64,000 bases of DNA from Arenibacter sp. P308M17 (GTDB lineage: Bacteria > Bacteroidota > Bacteroidia > Flavobacteriales > Flavobacteriaceae), in contig NZ_QVON01000001.1 in the NCBI RefSeq assembly GCF_003426735.1, forward strand, positions 868,001 through 932,000, written 5' to 3'. The position numbers and the translations under genes are program-made. How positions within the stretch are numbered: position 1 is the stretch's first letter; each line of letters opens with the position of its first letter. The notes below the pieces were generated by a model. That model did not search any database and was not told the DNA's origin. It saw only the letters and a program-made list of their open reading frames with translations. Shown piece by piece: positions 1-7,307 of the stretch.

Positions 1-256
1 AAATTTTTTGAAAACATGTGGTTTGTCGTTTGTCCGAAGGGCGAATTTACTAATTTAAAAATATAATGGGATATATATTTCATAAACCTTTAACATGATA
101 TTAAGGTCAAGGGGGCTTTAACAGCTAGGCCAATAGGACCAAGCATTGGTAGGATTCAGTGATTGGGCAAAGGGTTTGTGGTATCGACTAAGCCCTTGCA
201 TTGCAGGAAGTACCAAATTATTTATCTATTTTTTTTGGAATATGGCTCAAAAATAT

Positions 257-286
257 TTGTGCATATTAAACTTTGTTTTAAATTTG
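257..286 (+). promoter_or_regulatory. Bacteroidota-type promoter of tRNA-Gln
   Basis: TTG at 257-259 and TAAATTTG at 279-286 are separated by 19 bases, a perfect match to the Bacteroidota consensus TTG-N19-TAnnTTTG. The mature tRNA starts 18 bases after the second box. The 1-256 stretch upstream shows no convincing gene. Confidence 0.75.
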
Positions 287-304
287 CACGCTCAAACGAG
301 GTAG

Positions 305-376
305 TGGCCTATGGTGTAATTGGTAACACAGCTGGTTTTGGTCCAGTCGTTCTAGGTTCGAGTCCTAGTAGGCCAA
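305..376 (+). tRNA. tRNA-Gln (anticodon TTG)
   Basis: The cloverleaf is complete. The 7-bp acceptor stem is TGGCCTA (305-311) with TAGGCCA (369-375), discriminator A376. The anticodon stem CTGG/CCAG encloses the loop TTTTGGT, giving anticodon TTG. The T arm is CTAGG-TTCGAGT-CCTAG. CCA is not encoded. It has its own promoter upstream and a strong terminator downstream. Its 3' part is the left attachment site of the island that follows, so the 3' end was probably supplied by the incoming element, keeping the tRNA intact. Confidence 0.95.
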
Positions 377-377
377 C
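356..377 (+). repeat. attL core (tRNA-Gln 3' end)
   Basis: This 22-bp direct repeat begins GTTCGAGTCC and ends AGGCCAAC. It is identical to 28779-28800. The identity starts inside the T loop/stem and ends one base after the discriminator. The base on each side differs between the two copies, so 22 bp is the full length. Confidence 0.88.
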
Positions 378-382
378 ACGGT

Positions 383-419
383 AATCCCTTGATTCTATTG
401 GAATCAAGGGATTTTTTAT
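383..419 (+). terminator. Rho-independent terminator after tRNA-Gln
   Basis: A perfect 13-bp stem (383-395 with 401-413, loop TATTG) is followed directly by a T tract. Confidence 0.9.
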
Positions 420-425
420 TTCTTG

Positions 426-448
426 GGTACAACATAGGTGCAACAAAT
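426..448 (+). repeat. Left subterminal repeat (putative integrase arm site)
   Basis: This 23-bp sequence matches 28655-28677 at 22 of 23 positions in the same orientation. Each copy contains two near-tandem units of the type AGGTACAACA. It lies 49 bp inside the left core repeat. The right copy lies 101 bp inside the right core and directly upstream of the integrase start. Placement at both ends suggests integrase or accessory-factor arm sites; binding is inferred. Confidence 0.55.
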
Positions 449-511
449 TAGGTTTTTCAAAAACTAATAGATTATTCATGGATCAAGAACAATTTCTGGG
501 TATTTTGATAT

Positions 512-718
512 TTATGCAAATAGTTGAGTTAATCTAAACAGGAAGAATTCTGTATTTCTAACACCTCTAAATTGTGCTCTGAATGCTTTTATTTTTGCAT
601 TGAACGATTCTGCCGATGCATTTGTGCTTCAGTTTGAAAAATAGTTCAGGATAGATCTATAGCTGAGCGATATCGTGTTTGCGATGGTGTTGAACGCCCT
701 AGCAAAATGTATAGGTTT
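512..718 (-). pseudogene. C-terminal relic of an ISL3-type (ISAon1-like) transposase
   Basis: Read on the minus strand, one frame gives a classic DDE transposase C-terminus: FNTIANTISLSYRSILNYF, an in-frame TGA, then STNASAESFNAKIKAF and an ending close to FFLFRLTQLFA before TAA at 512-514. The N-terminal catalytic part is missing. The DNA just beyond the stop (480-511) probably belongs to the IS end. Similar end sequence reappears outside the island at 28881-28960. Confidence 0.75.
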
Positions 719-775
719 TTAAAAATGGTCGTTCGTACTAAGAATTAAATCAAGGGACAAGGATACCTTATTTAT

Positions 776-820
776 CTGGCAGGCAAGAGGTCACCGGTTC
801 GACTCCGTTATTCTCCACCA
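776..820 (+). pseudogene. 3' half of tRNA-Ala(GGC), integration scar
   Basis: The match to a tRNA begins at the anticodon loop CTGGCAG (776-782, anticodon GGC). It continues with stem GCAAG, variable loop AGGTC, the T arm ACCGG-TTCGACT-CCGTT (one mismatch) and the acceptor side ending TTCTCCACCA. Everything 5' of the anticodon loop is absent (TTTAT instead of the complementary stem). It is followed by a terminator. A fragment that begins at the anticodon loop is what a tyrosine recombinase crossover at that sublocation leaves behind. Confidence 0.7.
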
Positions 821-831
821 GTAAATACAAT

Positions 832-864
832 GGTTTCAAGAGATTTACTTTTGAAACCCTTTTT
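832..864 (+). terminator. Terminator following the tRNA-Ala fragment
   Basis: GGTTTCAA (832-839) pairs with TTGAAACC (851-858), followed by a run of T. It looks like the native terminator carried along with the tRNA 3' half. Confidence 0.7.
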
Positions 865-1589
865 TATTTGCACGCATTTTTTGGTTTTTTATGGCCTTAA
901 TTGAATTGATTTAATGGACAGCTGAGAAAGGGATGTCTCAAAGCGCAAGGATTTCTAGAGCTCAATGGTATTGTCCATTTTTCTTGTTTTTTACTTAAAT
1001 TTAATGAAAAACATGGCTCACTTTATCTTACTCCCCTTTGATAACATTTGAAGATTACTAATTCCAAATTCACATAAAATACTGAAAATCCATCAGTTGT
1101 TTGGAATGAAACATACTTGGAAATTTGAGACTGAACGGCACTTGAAAACGAATTATTACTTTTAGCTAAGGAATTAAAGCCGACTTAACTTTAAAATTGG
1201 AGATCGGGAATGAAGTGTTTGGCGCTTTAGTGAGGGACTAGCGACATGGAAATCGAACTCTTTGAAGTTGTGTACAAAACTTTTTTAATCAAGCGCATTT
1301 ACTTATATGGAGTTTTTTGCGAAATGCTGGGCAATGTGCTGAGTTAAACTACTAAAATTAGAACATAATAAAACGATTTCCTGACACATAATATCGATTA
1401 TTGAATATGATGAAATAACAACTTCTATACCAAAATTACCTTTCTGGTTAACATATAGTCAACCAAAACAATAGCCTATAGCAATAACCCATTAAATACT
1501 GACCTTCAGGTTAATAGTTTGAATCCAAATGAAATCACTCAAATAGTTACACTCCAATACATCTTATGCTTTGTAGGTTTTTTTTGAGT
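865..1589. other. AT-rich decayed DNA without recognisable genes
   Basis: No open frame of useful length, no RNA gene and no clear repeat were found on either strand. Stops are frequent in all frames. The neighbours on both sides are relics, so this is probably eroded island DNA. Confidence 0.5.
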
Positions 1590-1720
1590 ATTTGGCAAGC
1601 GGAAGACACATAGCCCCCCAAATATTGAAGCACGAAGGGCGTTTATTGATAGCCTTTGCAGGGGATGCCAAACAAAAAATAGAAGTGGTGTAAGTTAAGA
1701 TTTCGGATTAGGACAATTTA
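1590..1720 (+). pseudogene. 3' relic of a propeller (BNR) lipoprotein gene
   Basis: This stretch is a diverged copy of the 3' end of the lipoprotein gene at 19793-21019. A 26-bp block is identical (1661-1686 and 20930-20955), and GGAAGACACATAG is shared further upstream. Translated, it reads ASGRHIAPQILKHEGRLLI then AFAGDAKQKIEVV and a stop, against GGRHIDYPHVLEHNGYLLV and AFAGDAKQKIEVL in the intact gene. A frameshift at the end creates the early TAA. The upstream coding part is lost. It shows that a second copy of at least the distal part of the locus once existed here. Confidence 0.75.
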
Positions 1721-1980
1721 AAGTTGAACTAAATTCATAGAGGTGAATCTCTACATGGGTATTCCTGCTATATGATAATTTTGAACCTTAACCCCATAAA
1801 TCAAATCAACCATCTCATCTGCGGAAATAGACATTTCAAAAAGGCCCTTAAAAATTAACAAAGCATACATAAAAAATGTATTTAGGGTTGTAATTTGAGA
1901 ATTATTTGGTGTTATATATTGGAATTACGCAGTAAAATACCTAATAAAATAAAATTCACACAAAACAAAGTTGTTTTAAT

Positions 1981-2022
1981 GAAATATATTTTTTAATATA
2001 GCTTAATCGATAAAGCAAAAAA
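1981..2022 (+). promoter_or_regulatory. Conserved upstream element of sigma gene (copy 1)
   Basis: The core TCGATAAAGCAAAAA (2007-2021) is repeated exactly at 25354-25368, and a weaker version, TTAATCGTTAAAGC, stands at about 5257-5270 before the second sigma copy. The surrounding 40 bp also align. It sits about 90 bp before the sigma start, so it may be an autoregulatory promoter or operator. The function is inferred from position only. Confidence 0.4.
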
Positions 2023-2110
2023 CTGTGCAAAAGTCACAAAATTACTTTGACCACATCCAATTTGAGTAATTAAATCATAGTAACCAACAAAAACTATATT
2101 CATTTTCGCA

Positions 2111-2632
2111 ATGAAACTCCAAAAGCAATCTGAAATAGAGCAGTTATTTAATAAAAACTATCGTTTTTATTGTTTGCTTTCGTATAGTTATGTCTCTCAA
2201 TGGGATATTGCCGAAGATATTGTTCAGGATGTCTTCGTAAAAGTTTTGACGAAGAAGAACAGCACCATACTTTTAAATATCCATGCTTATCTATCGATGG
2301 CCATAAAGAACAACAGCATTAAATATATTACGCGTACTAAAAAAGTAGAAACACTTGATGAGAATTGTTTGTCCATCCCACTGCCTGAAGAGCCGTTAAT
2401 TGAAGAATCCTATAGGACTTCAATACTACAAGAGTCAATAAATAACTTACCCCTGGGATGTAAGAGTGTCTTTGAACTATGTGCATTAGACGGACACAAA
2501 TACATAACTGCCGCAGACCACTTGGGAATTTCTGTGAATACTGTAAAAACCCAGATGAAAAAGGCTTACAAAATTTTGAGGCGCGACTTAAAAAATTACT
2601 ATTTAGTTGTACTCCTCTTCCTCGAAAACTAG
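2111..2632 (+). CDS. ECF RNA polymerase sigma factor (RpoE/FecI-like)
   Basis: A 173-residue sigma-70 family protein of the small extracytoplasmic-function type used in Bacteroidota to switch on SusCD operons. Region 2 covers about residues 8-75, with the hallmark DIAEDIVQDVFVKVL. Region 4 covers about 105-160, with a helix-turn-helix around AADHLGISVNTVKTQMKKA. Length and composition are normal and the frame is open throughout. It is followed by only a stub of an anti-sigma gene. The intact anti-sigma lies 3.4 kb downstream, next to a broken copy of this sigma gene. This protein is therefore the only complete sigma in the island and presumably works with that distant anti-sigma and the SusC at 7308. 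Orientation and order (sigma, anti-sigma, SusC) are the usual ones. The assignment to the family is firm; the partner choice is inference. Confidence 0.9.
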   Translation: MKLQKQSEIEQLFNKNYRFYCLLSYSYVSQWDIAEDIVQDVFVKVLTKKNSTILLNIHAYLSMAIKNNSIKYITRTKKVETLDENCLSIPLPEEPLIEESYRTSILQESINNLPLGCKSVFELCALDGHKYITAADHLGISVNTVKTQMKKAYKILRRDLKNYYLVVLLFLEN

Positions 2633-2670
2633 ATATTTCCATCTATTTTAATTGATTTTCTTGTTATAAC

Positions 2671-2715
2671 GTCACCCTATTTCCTTATTTCGGATTCTAT
2701 TATTAGGCCGTCATA
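2671..2715 (+). promoter_or_regulatory. Conserved sigma/anti-sigma intergenic motif (copy 1)
   Basis: This copy begins GTCACCCTATTT, continues TTATTTCGG, and ends near CCGTCATA. The same block precedes each of the three anti-sigma starts in this island (2671, 3028 and 5922), although the flanking genes have decayed differently. A promoter for the anti-sigma/SusC transcript or a translational control element would explain the conservation; this is inferred. Confidence 0.45.
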
Positions 2716-2746
2716 ATATTTAACCTGGCAACCCAAAAGAAAAACA

Positions 2747-2938
2747 ATGGAAATAGGCCACATACTTGTAAAGAAGCTTGATGGAACACTTTCTGTTGAA
2801 GAACAGAAATTTTTTGATAATTGGATCCAAGAATCTGATGATCACAGATTTATGTTTTTGCGTTTAAAGATATTTTACAATAATGGTCACAACATTTCAA
2901 AAATGGATTCTCCCATTATAAAAAAATACCGTTCATAA
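2747..2938 (+). pseudogene. Truncated anti-sigma factor (FecR-type), N-terminal stub
   Basis: The 63 codons start MEIGHILVKKLDGTLSVEEQ and align with the first part of the intact anti-sigma at 5998 (MQIALIIVKKLNGTLSITEQ, then FDNWIQESD). The frame ends right after NISKMDS, before the transmembrane segment and the FecR domain. Only the cytoplasmic sigma-binding piece could be made. It might still bind sigma as a soluble fragment, but the simplest reading is a broken gene. It lies 114 bp after the intact sigma gene. Confidence 0.8.
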
Positions 2939-3027
2939 ATATAATTCAAAAATTATAGCGCCATAACTAATTAATCCCTCTCCTTATAAAACAGATTCCC
3001 ATATTTATTTATTTTTTTTAATTAATC

Positions 3028-3072
3028 GTCACCCTATGCCATTTTTTTGGTTCTTAATAGTAAGAGGCAAAT
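3028..3072 (+). promoter_or_regulatory. Conserved intergenic motif (copy 2, decayed)
   Basis: This copy begins GTCACCCTAT like the other two and keeps TTTTTTGG and a GAGGCAAATA end. It precedes another anti-sigma start codon by about 30 bp. No sigma gene is attached to this copy. Confidence 0.35.
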
Positions 3073-3101
3073 AATTTGGCCCCAAATACAATAGAATGAA
3101 T

Positions 3102-3175
3102 ATGGAAATTACCCATATGCTTGTTAAAAAATTAAAGGGAACTTCTCTTCTGAAGCGAAAATTTTTCCCTTTAAT
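3102..3175 (+). pseudogene. Second anti-sigma N-terminal relic
   Basis: ATG at 3102 is followed by MEITHMLVKKLKGTSLL, clearly the anti-sigma N-terminus again. A frameshift after the GT codons (the SSEAK continuation is in the next frame) and immediate loss of similarity show decay. It is the third copy of this gene start in the island. Confidence 0.65.
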
Positions 3176-3193
3176 TTTTTTCAATTTCTTAGT

Positions 3194-3442
3194 TAATATA
3201 TGGTAGTTATAAATCGGATTTTGAAGGTGAAAAAACGGTAGATCTAATAAGCCGTAGTTTATACAAAACACTTAATAGCACTTACAGATTTGGTAATAAC
3301 ATTCTTTTGATGACAACCTTTGATGCCCTTAACCCAGCCTCTGAAATTTTGGATGATAGGAAATTAATCGAACCAGGTATTTTAGAAGGCAGTATCGATT
3401 TAAATCCCACGCCTATTTACATACCTATATTGGCACAAAGTT
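3194..3442 (+). pseudogene. C-terminal fragment of an unrecognised protein
   Basis: An open frame without a start codon reads from about 3194 to TAA at 3440-3442. It includes SYKSDFEGEKTVDLISR and later NPASEILDDRKLIEPGILEG, ending IYIPILAQS. The composition looks like real protein, and it sits between anti-sigma relics and the NagX-like gene. I do not recognise the family. It could be the tail of a secreted enzyme or SusCD-associated protein from the lost copy of the locus. Confidence 0.4.
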
Positions 3443-3966
3443 AAGAAGTTTAGAACGCTTTGGAGGGGTTGATGTCGATGACGGTCCATTCAATAATTTG
3501 GATAACTATTATTTTTTTGATATTCCATAGGGGATGAATAAAATAAAAATCCAATCTTGGAGTAAACCCATGAATGGCTAGGAGAAAGTTTTGATCCATT
3601 GCAGTAACTGGAAGAATTGATTGTAAAGTTGTAGTAGTTTTTGAGTTAGTTAGTTTGAAAAGGGGCTGCATTTTAGGAGCCTCTTTTTGAAATTAATTTC
3701 TTTTTATTGAAAAAGGGCTATTATAAAGGAGTTGGAGTAGGTAGCTATTGGAGCATAAATAATGATGATCTTCTGGATATCGATTTTAATACAAAATGAG
3801 ATTAAACCCAATTTATAGTGTCCACTGCCGAGAAATTAATTTTATATACATCAATGGGTCCGATTAATAGGTTACCTATAATAAGTAAAGTTGTATTTAG
3901 AATGTCAGTTTTTGAAGGGACTAGTAAAATCCGATAGAAAGTATTTGATTTCAAAAACACAAAATT
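3443..3966. other. Non-coding, decayed stretch
   Basis: No supported gene was found. Short frames on either strand lack family resemblance. It separates the relic zone from the NagX-like gene and presumably contains that gene's promoter, which I could not pinpoint. Confidence 0.4.
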
Positions 3967-5088
3967 ATGAGGCTAATGAATTCTCGACTTAATTCCTTGG
4001 ATTTTTTCCGTGGAGCGACGGTGATTGCAATGATTATTGCCAATGACCCGGGTAGTAGCAAATTCCGATACCAACAATTATCTCATGCTGCTTGGGAAGG
4101 ATGTACTGTAACAGATCTGATTTTTCCATTATTCCTTTTTATAGTTGGGATTTCAATATCACTCTCATTTAATAAGGCCATTACCAAAGGTAAAACAAAA
4201 AAAGACTTACTACTAAAATCCTTTAAACGGGGGACGATTATTTTTATATTGGGGGTATTATTAAATTTGTTCCCAGGATTTGATTTCACATCTTTAAGAA
4301 TACCTGGTGTACTTCAACGAATCGCGTTGGTTTATGTATTTTGTTCCGTAATCTATTTATATGTCGGCCCAAAAAGTCAATATATTTGGTTTATATCACT
4401 TCTAATAGGTTATTATATTATCATGTCTTTCGTCCCAGTACCGGGGATAGGTCCGCCAAATTTGGATCCAACAAATAACTTTTCTGCATGGTTCGACAGG
4501 CTAATTCTCAATGGGAATATTGGCCCTATGGGAAGGGGGTTGTATGATTCAACAGGAATTTTTACTACAATTCCAGCAATAGCCTCAGGCCTTTCTGGCA
4601 TTTTCATTGGACGCCTACTTAATTCAAATAAAATGCACAATGAGGTGAAATTAATATGGATGTTTATTATAGGATGTACACTATTAATAATCGGATGGAT
4701 TTGGAGTTTTGATTTTCCAATGATAAAACGACTTTGGACGTCATCTTACGTATTACATACTTCTGGTGTGGCTATTCTATTTTTTACAACTTCATATTGG
4801 TTTATTGATGTTTTAAAGTTAAAGAAAGGGATCAAGCCAGTATTAGCCTTTGGTTCAAATGCCCTTGCAGCATATTTTCTGGCCAGCGTTTTTGGAAAAT
4901 GTACATCTGCAAAAATTCTCAATGATAATAATTCATTCTATAGTATTAAGGATTGGATATATATAAATATCTTAACAAAAATATTTAATCCTTATAATGC
5001 TTCCTTCGCCTACTCCATTTTAAGTTTATCAATAATATTTATTCTTGTATGGTGGCTTTATAAACGGAATATTATAATTAAAGTTTAA
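3967..5088 (+). CDS. NagX-like acetyltransferase family membrane protein (DUF5009/HGSNAT-like)
   Basis: A 373-residue inner-membrane protein with about ten hydrophobic segments. The N-terminus carries the family hallmark LDFFRGATVIAMIIANDPGS followed by HAAWEGCTVTDLIFPLFLF, which includes the conserved His and the Asp-Leu-hydrophobic stretch. The family is related to heparan-alpha-glucosaminide N-acetyltransferase and the bacterial NagX proteins of N-acetylglucosamine pathways, which are thought to move acetyl groups on amino sugars across or at the membrane. Two closely spaced ATGs exist (3967 and 3976); either gives the full domain. It is flanked by broken regulators on both sides, so it may be a survivor of the older copy of the locus. 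Its presence hints that the substrate contains an amino or N-acetyl sugar; that is inference. Confidence 0.8.
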   Translation: MRLMNSRLNSLDFFRGATVIAMIIANDPGSSKFRYQQLSHAAWEGCTVTDLIFPLFLFIVGISISLSFNKAITKGKTKKDLLLKSFKRGTIIFILGVLLNLFPGFDFTSLRIPGVLQRIALVYVFCSVIYLYVGPKSQYIWFISLLIGYYIIMSFVPVPGIGPPNLDPTNNFSAWFDRLILNGNIGPMGRGLYDSTGIFTTIPAIASGLSGIFIGRLLNSNKMHNEVKLIWMFIIGCTLLIIGWIWSFDFPMIKRLWTSSYVLHTSGVAILFFTTSYWFIDVLKLKKGIKPVLAFGSNALAAYFLASVFGKCTSAKILNDNNSFYSIKDWIYINILTKIFNPYNASFAYSILSLSIIFILVWWLYKRNIIIKV

Positions 5089-5390
5089 AATTATAGAGAT
5101 GTAAGTTCATATTCAGCAATTGCACCACGTTCGTTCTGTTGAATTCACAGCAAACAATACAATACAATAAAATTAAAATCACTCCAAATAAATTTGTTTT
5201 ATTAAATTGATTGTATAATACAGCTTTAAGGATTAAGCCGTATAGTTTATCTCATATTAATCGTTAAAGCGACTAAGCGCCATAACTCAATAATTAATAA
5301 GAATACAATTAGGACCCTTCTGTAGATTCTTAAATTGCGATCTACAAGCCACTTGGTAAGATTTATTCTTTTTAAATAAATAATCATAGA

Positions 5391-5862
5391 CCAAAAAAAT
5401 AGAACATTGATTCAAAATACAATATCGTGTTTATTACTTACTGTCCTACAGTTACGTTTCTCCATGGGGCATTGCAGAAGATATAGTTCAGGATGTCTTC
5501 TTAAAGGTGCTAACTAAGTACAATATTTCATACATTGTAAATATTATGCCTACATATATAAATCGATAAAAGATTCCAGCCTTACGTATATTGAATGTAC
5601 CTTAGAATTGGAATCCATTGATAAAAACTGTTGGGATATACCTCATCCCGAAGAGCTACAAATGGCAGAAAACAATAGCGCCACCAATCTTCATGAATCC
5701 ATAAAAAAATCACCCATTGGATGTAAAAACGTCTTTAAACTTTGCGCACTGGAAGGACATAAATACAACAGTGCCGCTGATCACTTGGGAATCTCTGTAA
5801 ACATAGTATGAACTCAGATGAAAAAGGCTTATAAAATTTTAAAATACGTCTTAAAAAATTAA
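5391..5862 (+). pseudogene. Decayed ECF sigma factor (second copy)
   Basis: This is a paralogue of the sigma gene at 2111. The DNA from TCCTACAGTTACGTTTC through GAAGATATAGTTCAGGATG matches region 2 but is frameshifted and interrupted. Region 4 survives as one open frame (5608-5811), with CKNVFKLCALEGHKY and AADHLGISVNIV. It is then cut by an in-frame TGA where the intact copy reads KTQMKKAYKIL; the remaining codons follow after the stop. It lies directly upstream of the intact anti-sigma, where the functional sigma partner should be. Confidence 0.8.
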
Positions 5863-5921
5863 TGCTTATTTATACTCTTCTTCCTCGAAAACTAAATATT
5901 CCCAATTATTTACTTTTTAAA

Positions 5922-5966
5922 GTCACCCTATTTTCTTATTTCGGGTCTTATAATAGAGCGGTCATA
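5922..5966 (+). promoter_or_regulatory. Conserved intergenic motif (copy 3)
   Basis: It begins GTCACCCTATTT, continues CTTATTTCGGG and ends near GCGGTCATA, some 30 bp before the intact anti-sigma start. It is the best match to copy 1. Conservation despite the dead sigma gene in front suggests it still drives or controls the anti-sigma/SusC unit; that is inferred. Confidence 0.45.
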
Positions 5967-5997
5967 CTTGTTTGACTGAGAACAAGGAAAGAGAAAT

Positions 5998-7179
5998 ATG
6001 CAAATTGCCCTAATTATTGTTAAAAAATTAAATGGAACACTCTCAATTACAGAACAGAAGTGTTTTGATAATTGGATTCAAGAATCTGATGAGAATAAAT
6101 TCCTATTTTCACGACTACATACATTGCACAATAATGGACACAATATTTCCAAAGTTGATGACATAAACATTGAATCGGCATGGAACAATGTATTGAGCAA
6201 TGTTAAAGTAAACGAAAATAAAAGTATTAGATCCAAACTTGCCCAAATTTGTAAATACGCCGCCATTTTTATTGGACTTTTTATTACAGCTTTCCTATAC
6301 TGGCAAACTACAATTCCCCTATCGCAACAACTTATCCTTGACGATTCAATAACTTTGGAATTAGAAAATGGCGAAATCCAGCAGATATCTACAGAAAACA
6401 TTCAAACCATTACCAATAACAAAGGGAAAGTTCTTGGTGTACAAAATGGAATTCAAATTAATTACTTTGATAATTCCGACATAGATAAACTCACCTATAA
6501 TGTTTTAAAAGTTCCCCATGGAAAAACATTTAAACTAATCCTTTCAGACAGCACCATAGTCTATTTAAATGCGGGGTCATCTTTGAAATATCCTGTAAAA
6601 TTTATTAAAGATCAAAACCGACAGGTTTTCTTGACGGGCGAAGCCTACTTTGATGTTAACAAGGATAAAGCACATGCTTTTATAGTCACGAATGGCACTA
6701 TGGATGTAAGAGTTCTAGGAACAAAATTCAATATTTCGGCTTATCCTGAAGACCAAGAAATAAACACCGTTTTGGTTGAAGGTTCTGTTAGTCTTTACAA
6801 CAATGAGAACGATTATAATACCCAAACATCCAATCTATTAAAGCCAAATCACAAAGCTTCATGGAACCGAACAAATGATAATGTTATCATAGAAACCGTA
6901 GATACGGATATATATACTAGTTGGATCGCTGGCAAACTGGTAATAAAGAAAATGCCTTTCAAAAATATAATACAAAAACTGCAGCGCCATTATAAGGTTA
7001 CCATAAACAACAATTACGAACAGTTGGATAACCAAATTTTCACAGCAAATTTTGACACGGAATCTATTGAGGATGTACTATCAACCTTTATCTTGGAAAC
7101 CCATTTTGAGTACTCCATAAAAGACAATACTATTGAAATCTATAAACCAACAAAATTTAATACAACGCCTATGGAATAA
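5998..7179 (+). CDS. Anti-sigma factor, FecR/DUF4974 type
   Basis: A 393-residue membrane-spanning regulator. Residues 1-80 form the cytoplasmic sigma-binding part. A single transmembrane helix follows (about 86-102, YAAIFIGLFITAFLYW). The periplasmic FecR domain covers about 165-270, with VPHGKTFKLILSDSTIVYLN, and a DUF4974 domain ends the protein (about 320-390). The family holds an ECF sigma at the membrane until the STN domain of the partner SusC reports substrate. The next gene is exactly such a SusC. Its adjacent sigma (5391-5862) is dead, so the only available partner in the window is the sigma at 2111. Length is typical and the frame is intact. Confidence 0.9.
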   Translation: MQIALIIVKKLNGTLSITEQKCFDNWIQESDENKFLFSRLHTLHNNGHNISKVDDINIESAWNNVLSNVKVNENKSIRSKLAQICKYAAIFIGLFITAFLYWQTTIPLSQQLILDDSITLELENGEIQQISTENIQTITNNKGKVLGVQNGIQINYFDNSDIDKLTYNVLKVPHGKTFKLILSDSTIVYLNAGSSLKYPVKFIKDQNRQVFLTGEAYFDVNKDKAHAFIVTNGTMDVRVLGTKFNISAYPEDQEINTVLVEGSVSLYNNENDYNTQTSNLLKPNHKASWNRTNDNVIIETVDTDIYTSWIAGKLVIKKMPFKNIIQKLQRHYKVTINNNYEQLDNQIFTANFDTESIEDVLSTFILETHFEYSIKDNTIEIYKPTKFNTTPME

Positions 7180-7232
7180 CTTATTATTAAATGATTTAAT
7201 AACTTAAGAAAGGTTGAAAACTGCATAAAAAA

Positions 7233-7262
7233 AATCGGAAAATGTTGCACCATTTCCCGATT
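7233..7262 (+). terminator. Stem-loop between anti-sigma and SusC genes
   Basis: AATCGGAAAATG (7233-7244) and CATTTCCCGATT (7251-7262) pair with one mismatch around the loop TTGCAC. No T tract follows, so it may be an attenuator or processing site rather than a full terminator. It would let susC be expressed at a level different from its regulator. Confidence 0.4.
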
Positions 7263-7307
7263 AACTTTAATCAACTATTACTAGTCAACTAAAAACATTA
7301 CAAAATT

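Noticed and set aside
163-384. 73-codon frame running through tRNA-Gln
   Set aside because: It overlaps the tRNA and its promoter and has no protein family features.
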